This document shows, in pieces, positions 9,125-17,625 of a stretch of 64,000 nt of DNA (the first letter of the stretch is position 1; each line of letters opens with the position of its first letter). The position numbers and the translations under genes are program-made. Below the pieces are notes generated by a model. It was not told the origin of the DNA. It did no database searches and saw nothing but the letters and a program-made list of their open reading frames with translations. The stretch is from Paraburkholderia edwinii (lineage in GTDB: Bacteria; Pseudomonadota; Gammaproteobacteria; Burkholderiales; Burkholderiaceae), in contig NZ_CP080096.1 of the NCBI RefSeq assembly GCF_019428685.1, positions 124,001 to 188,000 of the forward strand. Direction: 5' to 3'.

Positions 9125-10024
9125 TCAAAGCAAGCCGTTCTTGCGAAACAGCAGACGCGGCACCACGCCGAACGCAATCAGATTACCTAACGCAACCAGC
9201 GCAAGGCCGGCCACGGCAAGCGCCGACCACCGGTAGCCTTCGAATACCGTCGATACCGCGAGCGCGACGAACGGAAACAGCACCGTGCAATAGGCGGCGC
9301 GTTCCGGGCCGATCCTGCCGACCAGCGTCAGGTACGCGGTAAAGCCGATCACCGAACCCGGCACCGCGAGATAAACGAGCGCACCGAGGTACCTCGCGTC
9401 GGTTTGCGGTGCGAACGACAGCCCCGCAAGCATGCTGCCAACCGTCAGTACTGCCGCACCGATCAGCATGCCCCAGCAGTTGGTGACAAGCGGATGCAGA
9501 CCCATCGCCTGCATTCTGGTCGATAACAGGTTACCGACCGAAAAGCACATCGTGCCCGCAAACGCCACGGCGAGGCCAAGCCATACAGCCTGTTCGCCGA
9601 AATGTCCGCTGATCTGCTGCAGCGAGAGGCAAACGATGCCGGCAAAGCCGAGTAAAGCGCCGCCGATCGCGGCGGGCTGCAGCGGCCGCCCGAGAAAGAT
9701 GCGCCCGTTGATCGAATTGAGCAGCGGCGCAGTCGAAAACACGACGGCGACGAGGCCGCTCGGCACTGTGCGCTCCGCGTAGTAAAAGCACAGGAAGTTC
9801 ACGCAGAAGAGCGCGAGCCCTTGCGCCACCAGATATCGCCACGCGCCGCGCGGCGGCCGCAGCGGACGCCGCATCACCGCCACCAGCGCGAACAGCACAG
9901 CCGACGCGAGCCAGAAGCGATAAGCAATCGACACCGGCGGCGGCACGTCGCCGAGTTGCCATTTGATCGCGATCCATGTGGTGCCCCAGATCAACACAGT
10001 CACGACATAAAGCAGCAGATTCAT
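9125..10024 (-). CDS. EamA/DMT-family transporter
   Basis: 299 residues from ATG 10024, the usual EamA length; the longer frame to 10084 adds an unrelated stretch. Ten hydrophobic helices in two EamA repeats are visible, beginning MNLLLYVVTVLIWGTTWIAIK (first helix with the characteristic WGTTW) and including the mid-protein loop AERTVPSGLVAVVFS typical of the family. Such proteins usually export amino acids or related metabolites. It is divergent from an AraC regulator and an aminotransferase, suggesting export of an amino acid or derivative handled by that enzyme; the substrate is inference. Confidence 0.88.
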   Translation of the reverse strand: MNLLLYVVTVLIWGTTWIAIKWQLGDVPPPVSIAYRFWLASAVLFALVAVMRRPLRPPRGAWRYLVAQGLALFCVNFLCFYYAERTVPSGLVAVVFSTAPLLNSINGRIFLGRPLQPAAIGGALLGFAGIVCLSLQQISGHFGEQAVWLGLAVAFAGTMCFSVGNLLSTRMQAMGLHPLVTNCWGMLIGAAVLTVGSMLAGLSFAPQTDARYLGALVYLAVPGSVIGFTAYLTLVGRIGPERAAYCTVLFPFVALAVSTVFEGYRWSALAVAGLALVALGNLIAFGVVPRLLFRKNGLL

Positions 10025-10147
10025 CGAACATACCTGCATGAAGAGGAAGAGTCCGACTATGCGGTTGAGTGCGCTGCGGCGCATGTCTGGAATTGCGCAT
10101 TTTCTTCACGCGCGAACAGGCGCACCGGCCGCGCGACTTATACTCAC

Positions 10148-10189
10148 GAAAATAAGCTGAGGAAAATAAGCTGACGAAAATGAGCCTGG
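10148..10189. repeat. Three tandem 14-bp repeats in the eamA/araC divergent promoter region
   Basis: GAAAATAAGCTGAG (10148-10161), GAAAATAAGCTGAC (10162-10175) and a degenerate GAAAATGAGCCTGG (10176-10189) follow one another without gap, 34 bases before the AraC start. Directly repeated sites are typical of AraC-family operators, so this is a candidate binding region for the adjacent regulator. Confidence 0.6.
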
Positions 10190-10222
10190 CCAAATGCGCT
10201 GACCACATACGCGCCGACCAAC

Positions 10223-11161
10223 ATGACCTTCGCCCCGTTCCCTGACACTGCTGCTGCCGCAGACCCGGTCGATCCGCCGTTCGGCGTTCATTCGATCTGC
10301 CACACGCTGGCCGTGTCCGACGCGACGCTCGAGCGTTTTGCATGGCTTGGCGACAATCTGGCGGTCGCCATCTGGACTCGCGAAACGCGGGAGGCCGAAA
10401 CAGCCTACGAGCAGCCTGGCCATCACACGCTGTCGTGCTATCTCGACGGCGGCCACCGCACCGAGCGGCAGAAGCTGCCGGGCCGCTACGGCGCGCCGAG
10501 CCGGCTTTGCGCGCTGCCCGGCGACCACGAATCGCGCTGGTGGGTGCGCGGTCATATGCATTTCGTGCATCTGTACTTTCTGCCCGAACATTTCACGCGG
10601 CGCGCGATTCGCGAGCTCGACCGCGAGCCGCGCGAACTGACGCTCGCCGACCGCACGTACTTCGAAGATGCGCGCATCGCGAGCCTGTGCCAGTCGCTCG
10701 TCAACGACCGCTGGGAAGATGCCGACGGCCGTTTGCGCGCCAACGAAACCGCGCACGAGGTGCTATCGCTGCTGCTGCGCTCCCAGGGCGTGAGCCGCAC
10801 GAATGCGGCGCTCAAGGGCGGCCTCGCCGTGGCGACGCGCCGGCGTCTGCGCGACTATATCGACTCGCACCTCACGCAAGCGCTGACGCTCGGCGAACTC
10901 GCCGACGTCGCGAATCTATCCGAGTACCATCTTTCGCGCATGTTCCGAGTTTCGTTTGGATTGCCACCGCACGCGTGGATTGCGCAACAACGCGTCGAAC
11001 GCGCGCGCGAGTTGCTGCGCACGACGTCGCTGCCGCTTGCCGACGTCGCAACGCGATGCGGGTATGCGAATGCAAGCCACTTCAGCCATCGCTTTCGCGA
11101 GGCGGTCGGCGCGGCGCCGATCGTTTATCGCAGTGCGATGCGTGACGAGGAGACACAATGA
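10223..11161 (+). CDS. AraC-family transcriptional regulator
   Basis: 312 residues. The N-terminal 200 residues form an effector-binding cupin-like domain of no clear specificity; residues about 210-312 carry the two AraC helix-turn-helix motifs (LTLGELADVANLSEYHLSRMF and LADVATRCGYANASHFSHRF). The stop overlaps the next start (ATGA at 11158-11161), so it is translationally coupled to the aminotransferase. It is divergent from the EamA transporter, with tandem 14-bp repeats between them. Likely controls both flanking genes. Confidence 0.9.
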   Translation: MTFAPFPDTAAAADPVDPPFGVHSICHTLAVSDATLERFAWLGDNLAVAIWTRETREAETAYEQPGHHTLSCYLDGGHRTERQKLPGRYGAPSRLCALPGDHESRWWVRGHMHFVHLYFLPEHFTRRAIRELDREPRELTLADRTYFEDARIASLCQSLVNDRWEDADGRLRANETAHEVLSLLLRSQGVSRTNAALKGGLAVATRRRLRDYIDSHLTQALTLGELADVANLSEYHLSRMFRVSFGLPPHAWIAQQRVERARELLRTTSLPLADVATRCGYANASHFSHRFREAVGAAPIVYRSAMRDEETQ

Positions 11162-12285
11162 AAATCCGCGAATTCGGCGTCGAACGCTGGATGGATCTAT
11201 ACGAGAACCGCTGCGAGCTGAATCTCGCCGAAACCTGCGTCGAATCGCTGACGATCGGTGAATTGCTGCGCATCGCGGGCAAGGAAGAGGCACTGCTCGC
11301 GGAAATCCTGCCGATGAAACTGACCTACGGCGCGATCGACGGCAGCGAGCGGCTGCGCGCGAATATCGCTTCGCTCTACGACACGCAGCGAGTGCCGAAT
11401 GTGCTGATCACGCATGGCGCGATCAGCGCGAATGCGCTCGTCTACGAAACGCTCATCGAGCCCGGCGACCACGTCATTTCGGTGCTGCCGACCTATCAGC
11501 AGCACTATTCGATTCCGGAGAGCTACGGCGCGAACGTCGATATCCTGCGACTGCGTGAAGAAAACGGCTTCCTGCCCGATCTCGACGAACTGAGGCGCCT
11601 GGTAACCGCTAAAACACGCGTGATCGCGATCAACAATCCGAACAACCCGACCGGCTCGTTGATGGACCGCGCATTTCTCGAACAGCTTGTCGACATTGCG
11701 CGTTCATGCGGCGCGTACCTGCTCAATGACGAGGTTTATCGCGGCACCGATCAGCACGGCAACGGTTTTACCGCGTCGGTTGCGGATCTCTACGAAAACG
11801 GCATCAGCACCGGCAGCATGTCGAAGACGTGGTCGCTCGCGGGCTTGCGGGTGGGCTGGGTCGCGGCAGGCACCGACGTTATCGCGCGCGTGCGTACACA
11901 TCGCGACTACAACACGATCAGCGTCGGCATGCTCAACGATCTGCTCGCGTCGATCGCGCTAGAAAATCGCCGCGATCTGCTCGCGCGCAATCACGGCATT
12001 CTGCGCACGAATCTCGCGTTGCTCGACCGATGGGTGGAAGCGGAGCCTGCGCTATCGTATGTAAAGCCGAAATCCGGTACGACGGCGCTCGTACGCGTCG
12101 ACGTCGATATGAGTTCGCGCGACTTCTGCGTCGCGCTCGTCGAAAAGACCGGCGTGATGTTCACGCCGGGTAGCGCGCTCGATATCGAGGGCTATGTGCG
12201 GATCGGCTACGCGAATGCCACCGAGGTGCTGGAGAAGGGACTGGCGAGAGTGTCGGGCTTTTTGAAGGACCTCGCGCGCCGCTAG
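11158..12285 (+). CDS. PLP-dependent class I/II aminotransferase
   Basis: 375 residues of fold-type I. Seen: substrate/PLP motif INNPNNPTGSL (about 159-168), aspartate-tyrosine region LNDEVYRGT, and the Schiff-base lysine in SMSKTWSLAGLRVGW (about 221). The N-terminus (MKIREFGVERWMDLYENRC) and overall pattern resemble the subgroup that includes the capreomycidine-synthase-like VioD relatives as well as ordinary aminotransferases, so transamination is not assured. Coupled to the AraC gene by a four-base overlap and near an EamA exporter. Substrate is likely an amino acid, identity unknown. Confidence 0.87.
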   Translation: MKIREFGVERWMDLYENRCELNLAETCVESLTIGELLRIAGKEEALLAEILPMKLTYGAIDGSERLRANIASLYDTQRVPNVLITHGAISANALVYETLIEPGDHVISVLPTYQQHYSIPESYGANVDILRLREENGFLPDLDELRRLVTAKTRVIAINNPNNPTGSLMDRAFLEQLVDIARSCGAYLLNDEVYRGTDQHGNGFTASVADLYENGISTGSMSKTWSLAGLRVGWVAAGTDVIARVRTHRDYNTISVGMLNDLLASIALENRRDLLARNHGILRTNLALLDRWVEAEPALSYVKPKSGTTALVRVDVDMSSRDFCVALVEKTGVMFTPGSALDIEGYVRIGYANATEVLEKGLARVSGFLKDLARR

Positions 12286-12297
12286 TGCCGGTCAAAA

Positions 12298-12324
12298 GAC
12301 ACTAGCAGCACCGACACTAGCAGC
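12298..12324. repeat. Short direct repeat between convergent genes
   Basis: GACACTAGCAGC occurs at 12298-12309 and again at 12313-12324, in the 69-base gap between the aminotransferase stop and the MFS transporter stop. No terminator hairpin with a T-run is seen here. Confidence 0.6.
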
Positions 12325-12354
12325 GCCTGCCGCGACGTACGGCACAAGCCGCGC

Positions 12355-13686
12355 TTACGTCGTGTGATCTTTTCTGCGCAGCGCTTCGGGCAAGCCGAAC
12401 ATCAGAATCGCCGCGCATACGAGACTCATACAGCCGATCACGTAGAGCGCCGGCGTCGTGCTGCCGGTCACGTCGCGAATCCGGCCGACCATCACCGGGC
12501 TCACAATACCGCCCAGCTGGCCGAGCGTGTTGATCAGCGCCAGGCCGCCCGCGGCGCCCGCGCCGGTCACAAGCTTCGGCGGCAAGGCCCAGAACGCCGG
12601 AATCGAAGCGACGACGCCGCCGCCCATCACCGCAAGCGCGATCACGAGAAACACGGTCTGCTTGTCGAAAATGCCCGCGGCAAAGAAGCCGACGGTCGCC
12701 ATCAACAACAGGCCCGCAACGAACTTGCGGCGTTCGCCGGTCGCGTCGGAGATGCGTCCGACGATCACCATGCAGACCGCGCCGCAAATATACGGAATCG
12801 CGGTCAACAGACCGATGATGGTCGGGTTATGCGTGCCGGCGCTGCGAATCAGCTGCGGCGCCCAGAAGTTGAGCCCGTACGACGCGATCTGAATCAGAAA
12901 GTACACGAGGCCAAGCGTCAGAAAGCCCGGCGTGCGGATCGCTTCGCCGAGCGACTGGCCGTGATGCTTCTGCTGCGTTTGACCGTCAATCTGGCTCGAC
13001 AGATAGAGCTTTTCCTGCGGCGTGAGCCAGTTCGCGTCTTCGACGCGGTCCTTCAGCACTTTCAGCACGAGCAGGCCCAGCACGATGCAAGGCAGGCCGC
13101 CGAGCAGGAACAGCCAGTGCCAGCCGCGAATGCCGAACACGCCATCCATATTGCCGAGCACGAGGCCCGACAGTGGCGCGCCGAACAGGCCGGAAAACGC
13201 GGATGCGAGAAACAGCAGCGACGTGATGCGGCCGCGGAAGCTCGCCGGGAACCACAGCGTCAGGTAGTAGAGCACGCCGGGAGCGAAGCCCGCTTCCATC
13301 GCGCCGATTATGAAGCGCAAACCGTAGAACTGCCATTCGGTGTGCACGAACACCATGGCCGCGGTCGCGAGACCCCATGAAATCATGATGCGCGCAATCC
13401 AGCGTCGCGCACCGACCTTGAAGAGCAACATATTGCTCGGCACTTCGAAGATCACGTAGCCGACCACAAACAGGCTCGCGCCAAGACCGTACGCAGTATT
13501 CGAAAACCCGAGGTCGCTTTGCAGCTGGAACTTGGCAAAACTGATGTTGATCCGGTCGAAGAATGCGAACAGATAGCAGATCATGATGAGCGGCATCAGC
13601 CGCCATGCGACCTTGCGGATCAGCTCCGCGGCGTCTTCGATACCGGTTGTCGGTTTTTCTGCTGCAACTGCGCCTAGATCACTCAT
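12355..13686 (-). CDS. MFS transporter, anion:cation symporter type
   Basis: 443 residues with twelve predicted helices. The start of the first repeat (LMPLIMICYLFAFFDRINIS), the YGLGASLFVVGYVIFEVPSN segment and the helix-5 region FAPGVLYYLTLWFPASFRGR are signatures of the ACS (phthalate/tartrate/hexuronate permease) family, which imports organic acids. It lies 147 bases downstream of the HMG-CoA-lyase-like gene on the same strand and is probably the uptake system for that pathway's acid substrate. Confidence 0.9.
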   Translation of the reverse strand: MSDLGAVAAEKPTTGIEDAAELIRKVAWRLMPLIMICYLFAFFDRINISFAKFQLQSDLGFSNTAYGLGASLFVVGYVIFEVPSNMLLFKVGARRWIARIMISWGLATAAMVFVHTEWQFYGLRFIIGAMEAGFAPGVLYYLTLWFPASFRGRITSLLFLASAFSGLFGAPLSGLVLGNMDGVFGIRGWHWLFLLGGLPCIVLGLLVLKVLKDRVEDANWLTPQEKLYLSSQIDGQTQQKHHGQSLGEAIRTPGFLTLGLVYFLIQIASYGLNFWAPQLIRSAGTHNPTIIGLLTAIPYICGAVCMVIVGRISDATGERRKFVAGLLLMATVGFFAAGIFDKQTVFLVIALAVMGGGVVASIPAFWALPPKLVTGAGAAGGLALINTLGQLGGIVSPVMVGRIRDVTGSTTPALYVIGCMSLVCAAILMFGLPEALRRKDHTT

Positions 13687-13833
13687 TTCGCGTCTCCATG
13701 CCGGATTTGGCTTGCGCCTTCCGGTCGTCGGTGTTGTTCGTGGGCCGTGTTTGGTTCAGATCGTCAGGGGTTCGAACGGCCATTGCGGCCGTTGAGGCCG
13801 CTGCCGTTCGCGTTTTGTTAAGACGTGCCGCGC

Positions 13834-14778
13834 TCACATGCAGACGATGCCGTCCGGCACCGGGTGCAAATCCTTGTTGCGGCCGGCCTTGGCGACCTGC
13901 CCCGATGTTTCGTGGCCGAGCAGCGCGGGCAGCGCGCGCGACAGTGTGATCAGCTTGTCGAGATCGATGCCGTGCGGAATGCCGACTTCGTCGCACATGT
14001 TCACGAGGTCTTCGGTGCAGATGTTGCCCGACGCACCCGGCGCGAACGGGCAGCCGCCGAGGCCGCCGAGCGACGCGTCGAAGCGGCGCGCGCCGACTTC
14101 GTAAGCGGCCATCACGTTCACAAGGCCGAGGGCGCGCGTGTTATGGAAATGCAGCGTCAGCGCGCTAGCCGGCATGCGTTCGAGCGCGCGTTTGACGATG
14201 CGCGCCACCTGGCGCGGATTCGCCATGCCGGTCGTGTCGGCAAGCGTGATGCCCTGAAAGCCGAGCGCGAGATACCTGTCGATGATCGACATCACGAGGT
14301 CTTCGTCGATCTTGCCTTCGAACGGGCAGCCGAACGTCGTCGCGACCGTGCCGTTCAGCGAGACGGACGCGCCGCGCGTGAACTCGACGATGTCAGCGAA
14401 TCCGGCCAGCGACTGGTCGCGCGTCATTCGCATGTTCGCGAGGTTGTGCGTCTGGCTCGCCGACATCACGAGGTTCAGCTCGTTGGCGCGCGATTCGAGC
14501 GCACGCTCCGCGCCGCGCCGGTTCGGAATCAGCGCGACATAAATCACGTCGGGATTGCGGCGGATCTGATGAAACACGGCCTCGCCGTCGCGCAGCGCCG
14601 GAATCGCTTTCGGCGACACGAACGAACCTGCTTCGATGCGCGAGAAACCGGCGGTCGACAGCGCATCGATCAGCGCGACCTTGTCGGGCGTATCGACCCA
14701 TGTCTTTTCGATTTGCAGACCGTCGCGCGGAGAGACTTCCTGCACGATCAACTTGTCGTATTCGATGTCGAAGTTCAT
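13834..14778 (-). CDS. HMG-CoA-lyase-family lyase
   Basis: 314 residues, TIM-barrel of the HMGL family. Seen: N-terminal SPRDGLQ metal-site loop, LHFHNTRALGLVN with the metal histidines, and the glycine-rich catalytic loop GGLGGCPFAPGASGN whose cysteine (about 262) is the general acid. The enzyme cleaves a 3-hydroxy-3-methylacyl-CoA to acetyl-CoA or pyruvate plus a partner: HMG-CoA, citramalyl-CoA and relatives are options. Its start overlaps the CoA-transferase stop (ATGA), so the pair almost surely acts in sequence: activate a hydroxy-acid as CoA ester, then cleave. Confidence 0.9.
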   Translation of the reverse strand: MNFDIEYDKLIVQEVSPRDGLQIEKTWVDTPDKVALIDALSTAGFSRIEAGSFVSPKAIPALRDGEAVFHQIRRNPDVIYVALIPNRRGAERALESRANELNLVMSASQTHNLANMRMTRDQSLAGFADIVEFTRGASVSLNGTVATTFGCPFEGKIDEDLVMSIIDRYLALGFQGITLADTTGMANPRQVARIVKRALERMPASALTLHFHNTRALGLVNVMAAYEVGARRFDASLGGLGGCPFAPGASGNICTEDLVNMCDEVGIPHGIDLDKLITLSRALPALLGHETSGQVAKAGRNKDLHPVPDGIVCM

Positions 14779-15968
14779 TGCACTGCTCCTTCGTGACGAA
14801 GCCGCTCGATGTCGGCGGGCGCATAGCCGAGCGCGGCGAGCACGCCATCCGTGTGTTCGCCGAGCGTCGGACCGCTCCAGCGCACTTCGCCCGGCGTCTC
14901 GGACAGCTTCGGCACGATGCCCGGCATCTTGACCGATGCGCCGCCCGGCAGTTGCGCCTGCAACAACATCTCGCGAGCCTGATAATGCGGATCGCTAACG
15001 ATATCCGCTACCGAGTAGATGCGCCCCGCCGGCACTTCGGCGCGCTCGAGCGCAGCCATCACATCTTCCGTCGAATGGTGCGACGTCCATGAGGTAATCG
15101 CGGCATCGAGCATCGCGCTTTGCGCGGCGCGGCCGTCGTTGCGCGCGAGCGCCGGATCGTCGGCGAGGTCGGGGCGGCCGATCACCTGCATGAGCCGCTT
15201 GAAAATCGGATCGCTGTTGCCGGCGATCACGACGTAAGCGTTGTCTTCGGTGCGATACGTGTTCGACGGCGCGATGCCCGGCAGCGCGCCGCCGCTGCGC
15301 TCGCGCACGTGGCCGAGCAGATCGTACTCAGGCACGAGGCTTTCCATCAGATTGAACACGCTCTCGACCAGCGAGACGTCGACCACCTGGCCTTCACCCT
15401 GCCCCGTCTTCACGCGCAACACCGACATCAGCGCGCCGATCACGCCGTGCAGCGACGCAAGCGAGTCGCCGAGGCTGATACCGACGCGCGCCGGTGCGCC
15501 GTCCGGCTCGCCGGTCGTGTAGCGGATGCCGCCCATCGATTCGCCGATCGCGCCGAAGCCCGGCCGGTCGCGATACGGGCCCGTCTGTCCGTAACCGGAG
15601 ATACGGACCATCGTCAGTTTCGGGTTGATGGCGTGCAAGGTGTCCCAGCCGAGGCCCAGCTTTTCGAGTGCGCCCGGACGGAGGTTTTCAACGAGGATGT
15701 CGGCGTCGGCAACAAGCCGTTTGACGATGTCGGCGCCATCGGCCGACTTCAGATTGACGCAAATCGATTTCTTGTTGCGGGACTGGAGATACCACCAGAG
15801 CGACGTTCCCTCATGCAGCTTGCGCCATTTGCGAAGGGGGTCGCCGCCGTCGGGCGCTTCGATCTTGATCACTTCGGCGCCGAATTCCGCAAGAAGCCGT
15901 GCGGCGAACGGCGCGGCGATCAGTGTTCCGATCTCGACAACCCGGATACCCGAGAGAGGGCCACTCAT
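14775..15968 (-). CDS. CaiB/BaiF family (class III) CoA-transferase
   Basis: 397 residues, normal for class III CoA-transferases. Seen: N-terminal SGPLSGIRVVEIGTLIAAPF, the NxKKxSxxxxL-like NKKSICVNLKSADG, ISGYGQTGPY, and the catalytic aspartate about D168 in GISLGDSLASLHG. The enzyme moves CoA from a donor such as succinyl-CoA to a carboxylic acid. It is translationally coupled to the downstream lyase and sits behind a LysR gene with a perfect palindrome in between. The acid is probably a C5 or C6 branched hydroxy-acid (for example citramalate or 3-hydroxy-3-methylglutarate), by inference from the lyase. Confidence 0.92.
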   Translation of the reverse strand: MSGPLSGIRVVEIGTLIAAPFAARLLAEFGAEVIKIEAPDGGDPLRKWRKLHEGTSLWWYLQSRNKKSICVNLKSADGADIVKRLVADADILVENLRPGALEKLGLGWDTLHAINPKLTMVRISGYGQTGPYRDRPGFGAIGESMGGIRYTTGEPDGAPARVGISLGDSLASLHGVIGALMSVLRVKTGQGEGQVVDVSLVESVFNLMESLVPEYDLLGHVRERSGGALPGIAPSNTYRTEDNAYVVIAGNSDPIFKRLMQVIGRPDLADDPALARNDGRAAQSAMLDAAITSWTSHHSTEDVMAALERAEVPAGRIYSVADIVSDPHYQAREMLLQAQLPGGASVKMPGIVPKLSETPGEVRWSGPTLGEHTDGVLAALGYAPADIERLRHEGAVQ

Positions 15969-16047
15969 GATGCTGTCTCCTAATCCTTGAAAGCGTTGGA
16001 AGACAGCTTAGAAGCCCCGCAGATACAGCGTCCAACCTCCATTCACC

Positions 16048-16078
16048 AATGACCTTTCGCGATTCGCGAAAGGTCATT
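16048..16078. promoter_or_regulatory. 31-bp perfect palindrome, candidate LysR operator
   Basis: Two perfect 15-bp arms (16048-16062 and 16064-16078) flank a single T; the core is TTTCGCGATTCGCGAAA. It lies 80 bases upstream of the CoA-transferase start and just after the LysR stop. LysR proteins recognise interrupted dyads with a T-N11-A core, so this is the natural operator candidate. There is no T-run on either side, which argues against a terminator. Confidence 0.65.
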
Positions 16079-16116
16079 TCGCAGCTGATTTCTGCGCGAA
16101 TTTATTTCGCAGTGCA

Positions 16117-17034
16117 TCAAACAGCCGTTTCGACCGCCCGCAGATGGTCGAAAAGCAGCCGGCCGACCGGCGAAAGCGCGCCGGCATCGCGCACGACGAT
16201 CACCAGATTGCGTTCGGCCCATTCGTCTTCGAGCTTGACGGCCACGAGGCCGAGTGGCCGCCCCATGATCTGAAAGACGTTCGACGGTAGCACGCCGACG
16301 CCCATATCGGCCTGCACCATCCGGCAGACAGCGTCGAAGCCCGGCACGTGAATGCGCAGCCTGAGCGGCTTGCCGGCCTGGCGCGCGGCCATATGCGTGC
16401 GTGCGTTGATCGAGCTTGCCGAATGAAGGCCGACGTGGTCGCTATCGAGCGTTTCCGCGAACGCGACACGCTCGCGGCCCGCCAGCGGATGGTCTTCGCG
16501 CATCACGACCACGAGCGAATCGTGCCGGTAGTGCGTGGCTTGCAGGCCGCGCGTGTCCGCTTCGCCCGAACAGATGCCGAGGTCCGCCAGGCTGTCGGCG
16601 ACCGCTTCGACGACGCCGCCGCTGGGGCGCTCTTCGAGATCGATCTTGATCTGCTCGTTGACCGCGAGAAAGCCGCGCAAGTCCTCCGGAAGGAATTCGA
16701 CGATCGCCGACAGATTGGCCATCATGCGCACATACCCGCGTACACCGGTTGCATGACCGGCGAGCTCGATGCCGATATTCTCGACGTCGCGCATCACGCG
16801 CCGTGCGTGATGCAGCAGCGTTTCACCGGCTGGCGTCAGCGTCATGCCGCGCGCGGTGCGCTGAAACAGCGTCGCGCCGACCGCCTGTTCGAGTTCGAGC
16901 AGCCGTTTGCTGGCAGCCGAAATCGCGATCGCTTCGCGTTCGGCGGCACGTGTAAGCGTGCCTTCTTCGTAAACGGCGATAAATAACTGAAGCGTCGTGA
17001 GATCGAGTCGTCTCAGCAGGTTCTTTAAGACCAT
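16117..17034 (-). CDS. LysR-family regulator of the CoA-transferase/lyase operon
   Basis: 305 residues from ATG 17034; the longer frame to 17193 adds residues without family resemblance. N-terminal winged HTH is clear: LDLTTLQLFIAVYEEGTLTRAA, then SAASKRLLELEQAVGATLF. The rest is the two-lobed effector domain. It precedes the CoA-transferase operon in the same direction with the 31-bp palindrome between, so it is most likely that operon's activator responding to a pathway acid or CoA ester. Confidence 0.9.
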   Translation of the reverse strand: MVLKNLLRRLDLTTLQLFIAVYEEGTLTRAAEREAIAISAASKRLLELEQAVGATLFQRTARGMTLTPAGETLLHHARRVMRDVENIGIELAGHATGVRGYVRMMANLSAIVEFLPEDLRGFLAVNEQIKIDLEERPSGGVVEAVADSLADLGICSGEADTRGLQATHYRHDSLVVVMREDHPLAGRERVAFAETLDSDHVGLHSASSINARTHMAARQAGKPLRLRIHVPGFDAVCRMVQADMGVGVLPSNVFQIMGRPLGLVAVKLEDEWAERNLVIVVRDAGALSPVGRLLFDHLRAVETAV

Positions 17035-17321
17035 AGGTCGGGGTGCATGAAAGCGGGAAGTGGGAGCCGGTCCGTATTTTGCCGCGATGCGGCGCACGGT
17101 GCGTGCGAACCGGGCAAAACATGTTATGAATGGCGGTTTTCCGCACTGCACACCTTGTTTGCCACCGCTTCGCTTCGCACAGTCGCGCTGCACTTCGGCT
17201 TACGTTTCGGCGCGGACCGCCCGACATTCGCCGCTTCGAACCCTGCAAAAGGCCTTGCGGGAAGCGCTATCGTTCACTTCCCGCGAAACCTTCTTCGTGA
17301 ACCTTCTTCATCCGGCCGGGT

Positions 17322-17474
17322 TCAGTCGATCGCGCACAACGGAATCGGGTCGCTGGCTGGAAACGTATCCATCAACGCCTGATCGAGCCAGTCGAGATGA
17401 TCGCTCGCGCTTTGTTTCCCGGCGACGAAGACCTCTTCGCCAGATTCGAAAACGGGTTTGATATGCTGTTCCAT
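17322..17474 (-). CDS. Small protein with a TFPASDP motif
   Basis: A 50-residue protein beginning at ATG 17474, preceded by GAGGAG at good spacing, which sets the start against the longer frame to 17627. The C-terminal half reads LDQALMDTFPASDPIPL; the 'FPASDP' signature recurs in short proteobacterial proteins of unknown function. Soluble, acidic, no cysteines. It is divergent from the GlxA-type regulator. Confidence 0.75.
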   Translation of the reverse strand: MEQHIKPVFESGEEVFVAGKQSASDHLDWLDQALMDTFPASDPIPLCAID

Positions 17475-17625
17475 GGTGCGCTCCTCAAATGCATGAAAGG
17501 GGGTGACGTCACGATTAGTATTGGCGCGCAGCGCTTGACTCACAATCGCCGCGCACCGTTCAACGCTGCCAGACATACAGCGTCCCCTGCCAGCGCAGCG
17601 GACGATCATTCCAGGAGAACAAGGC

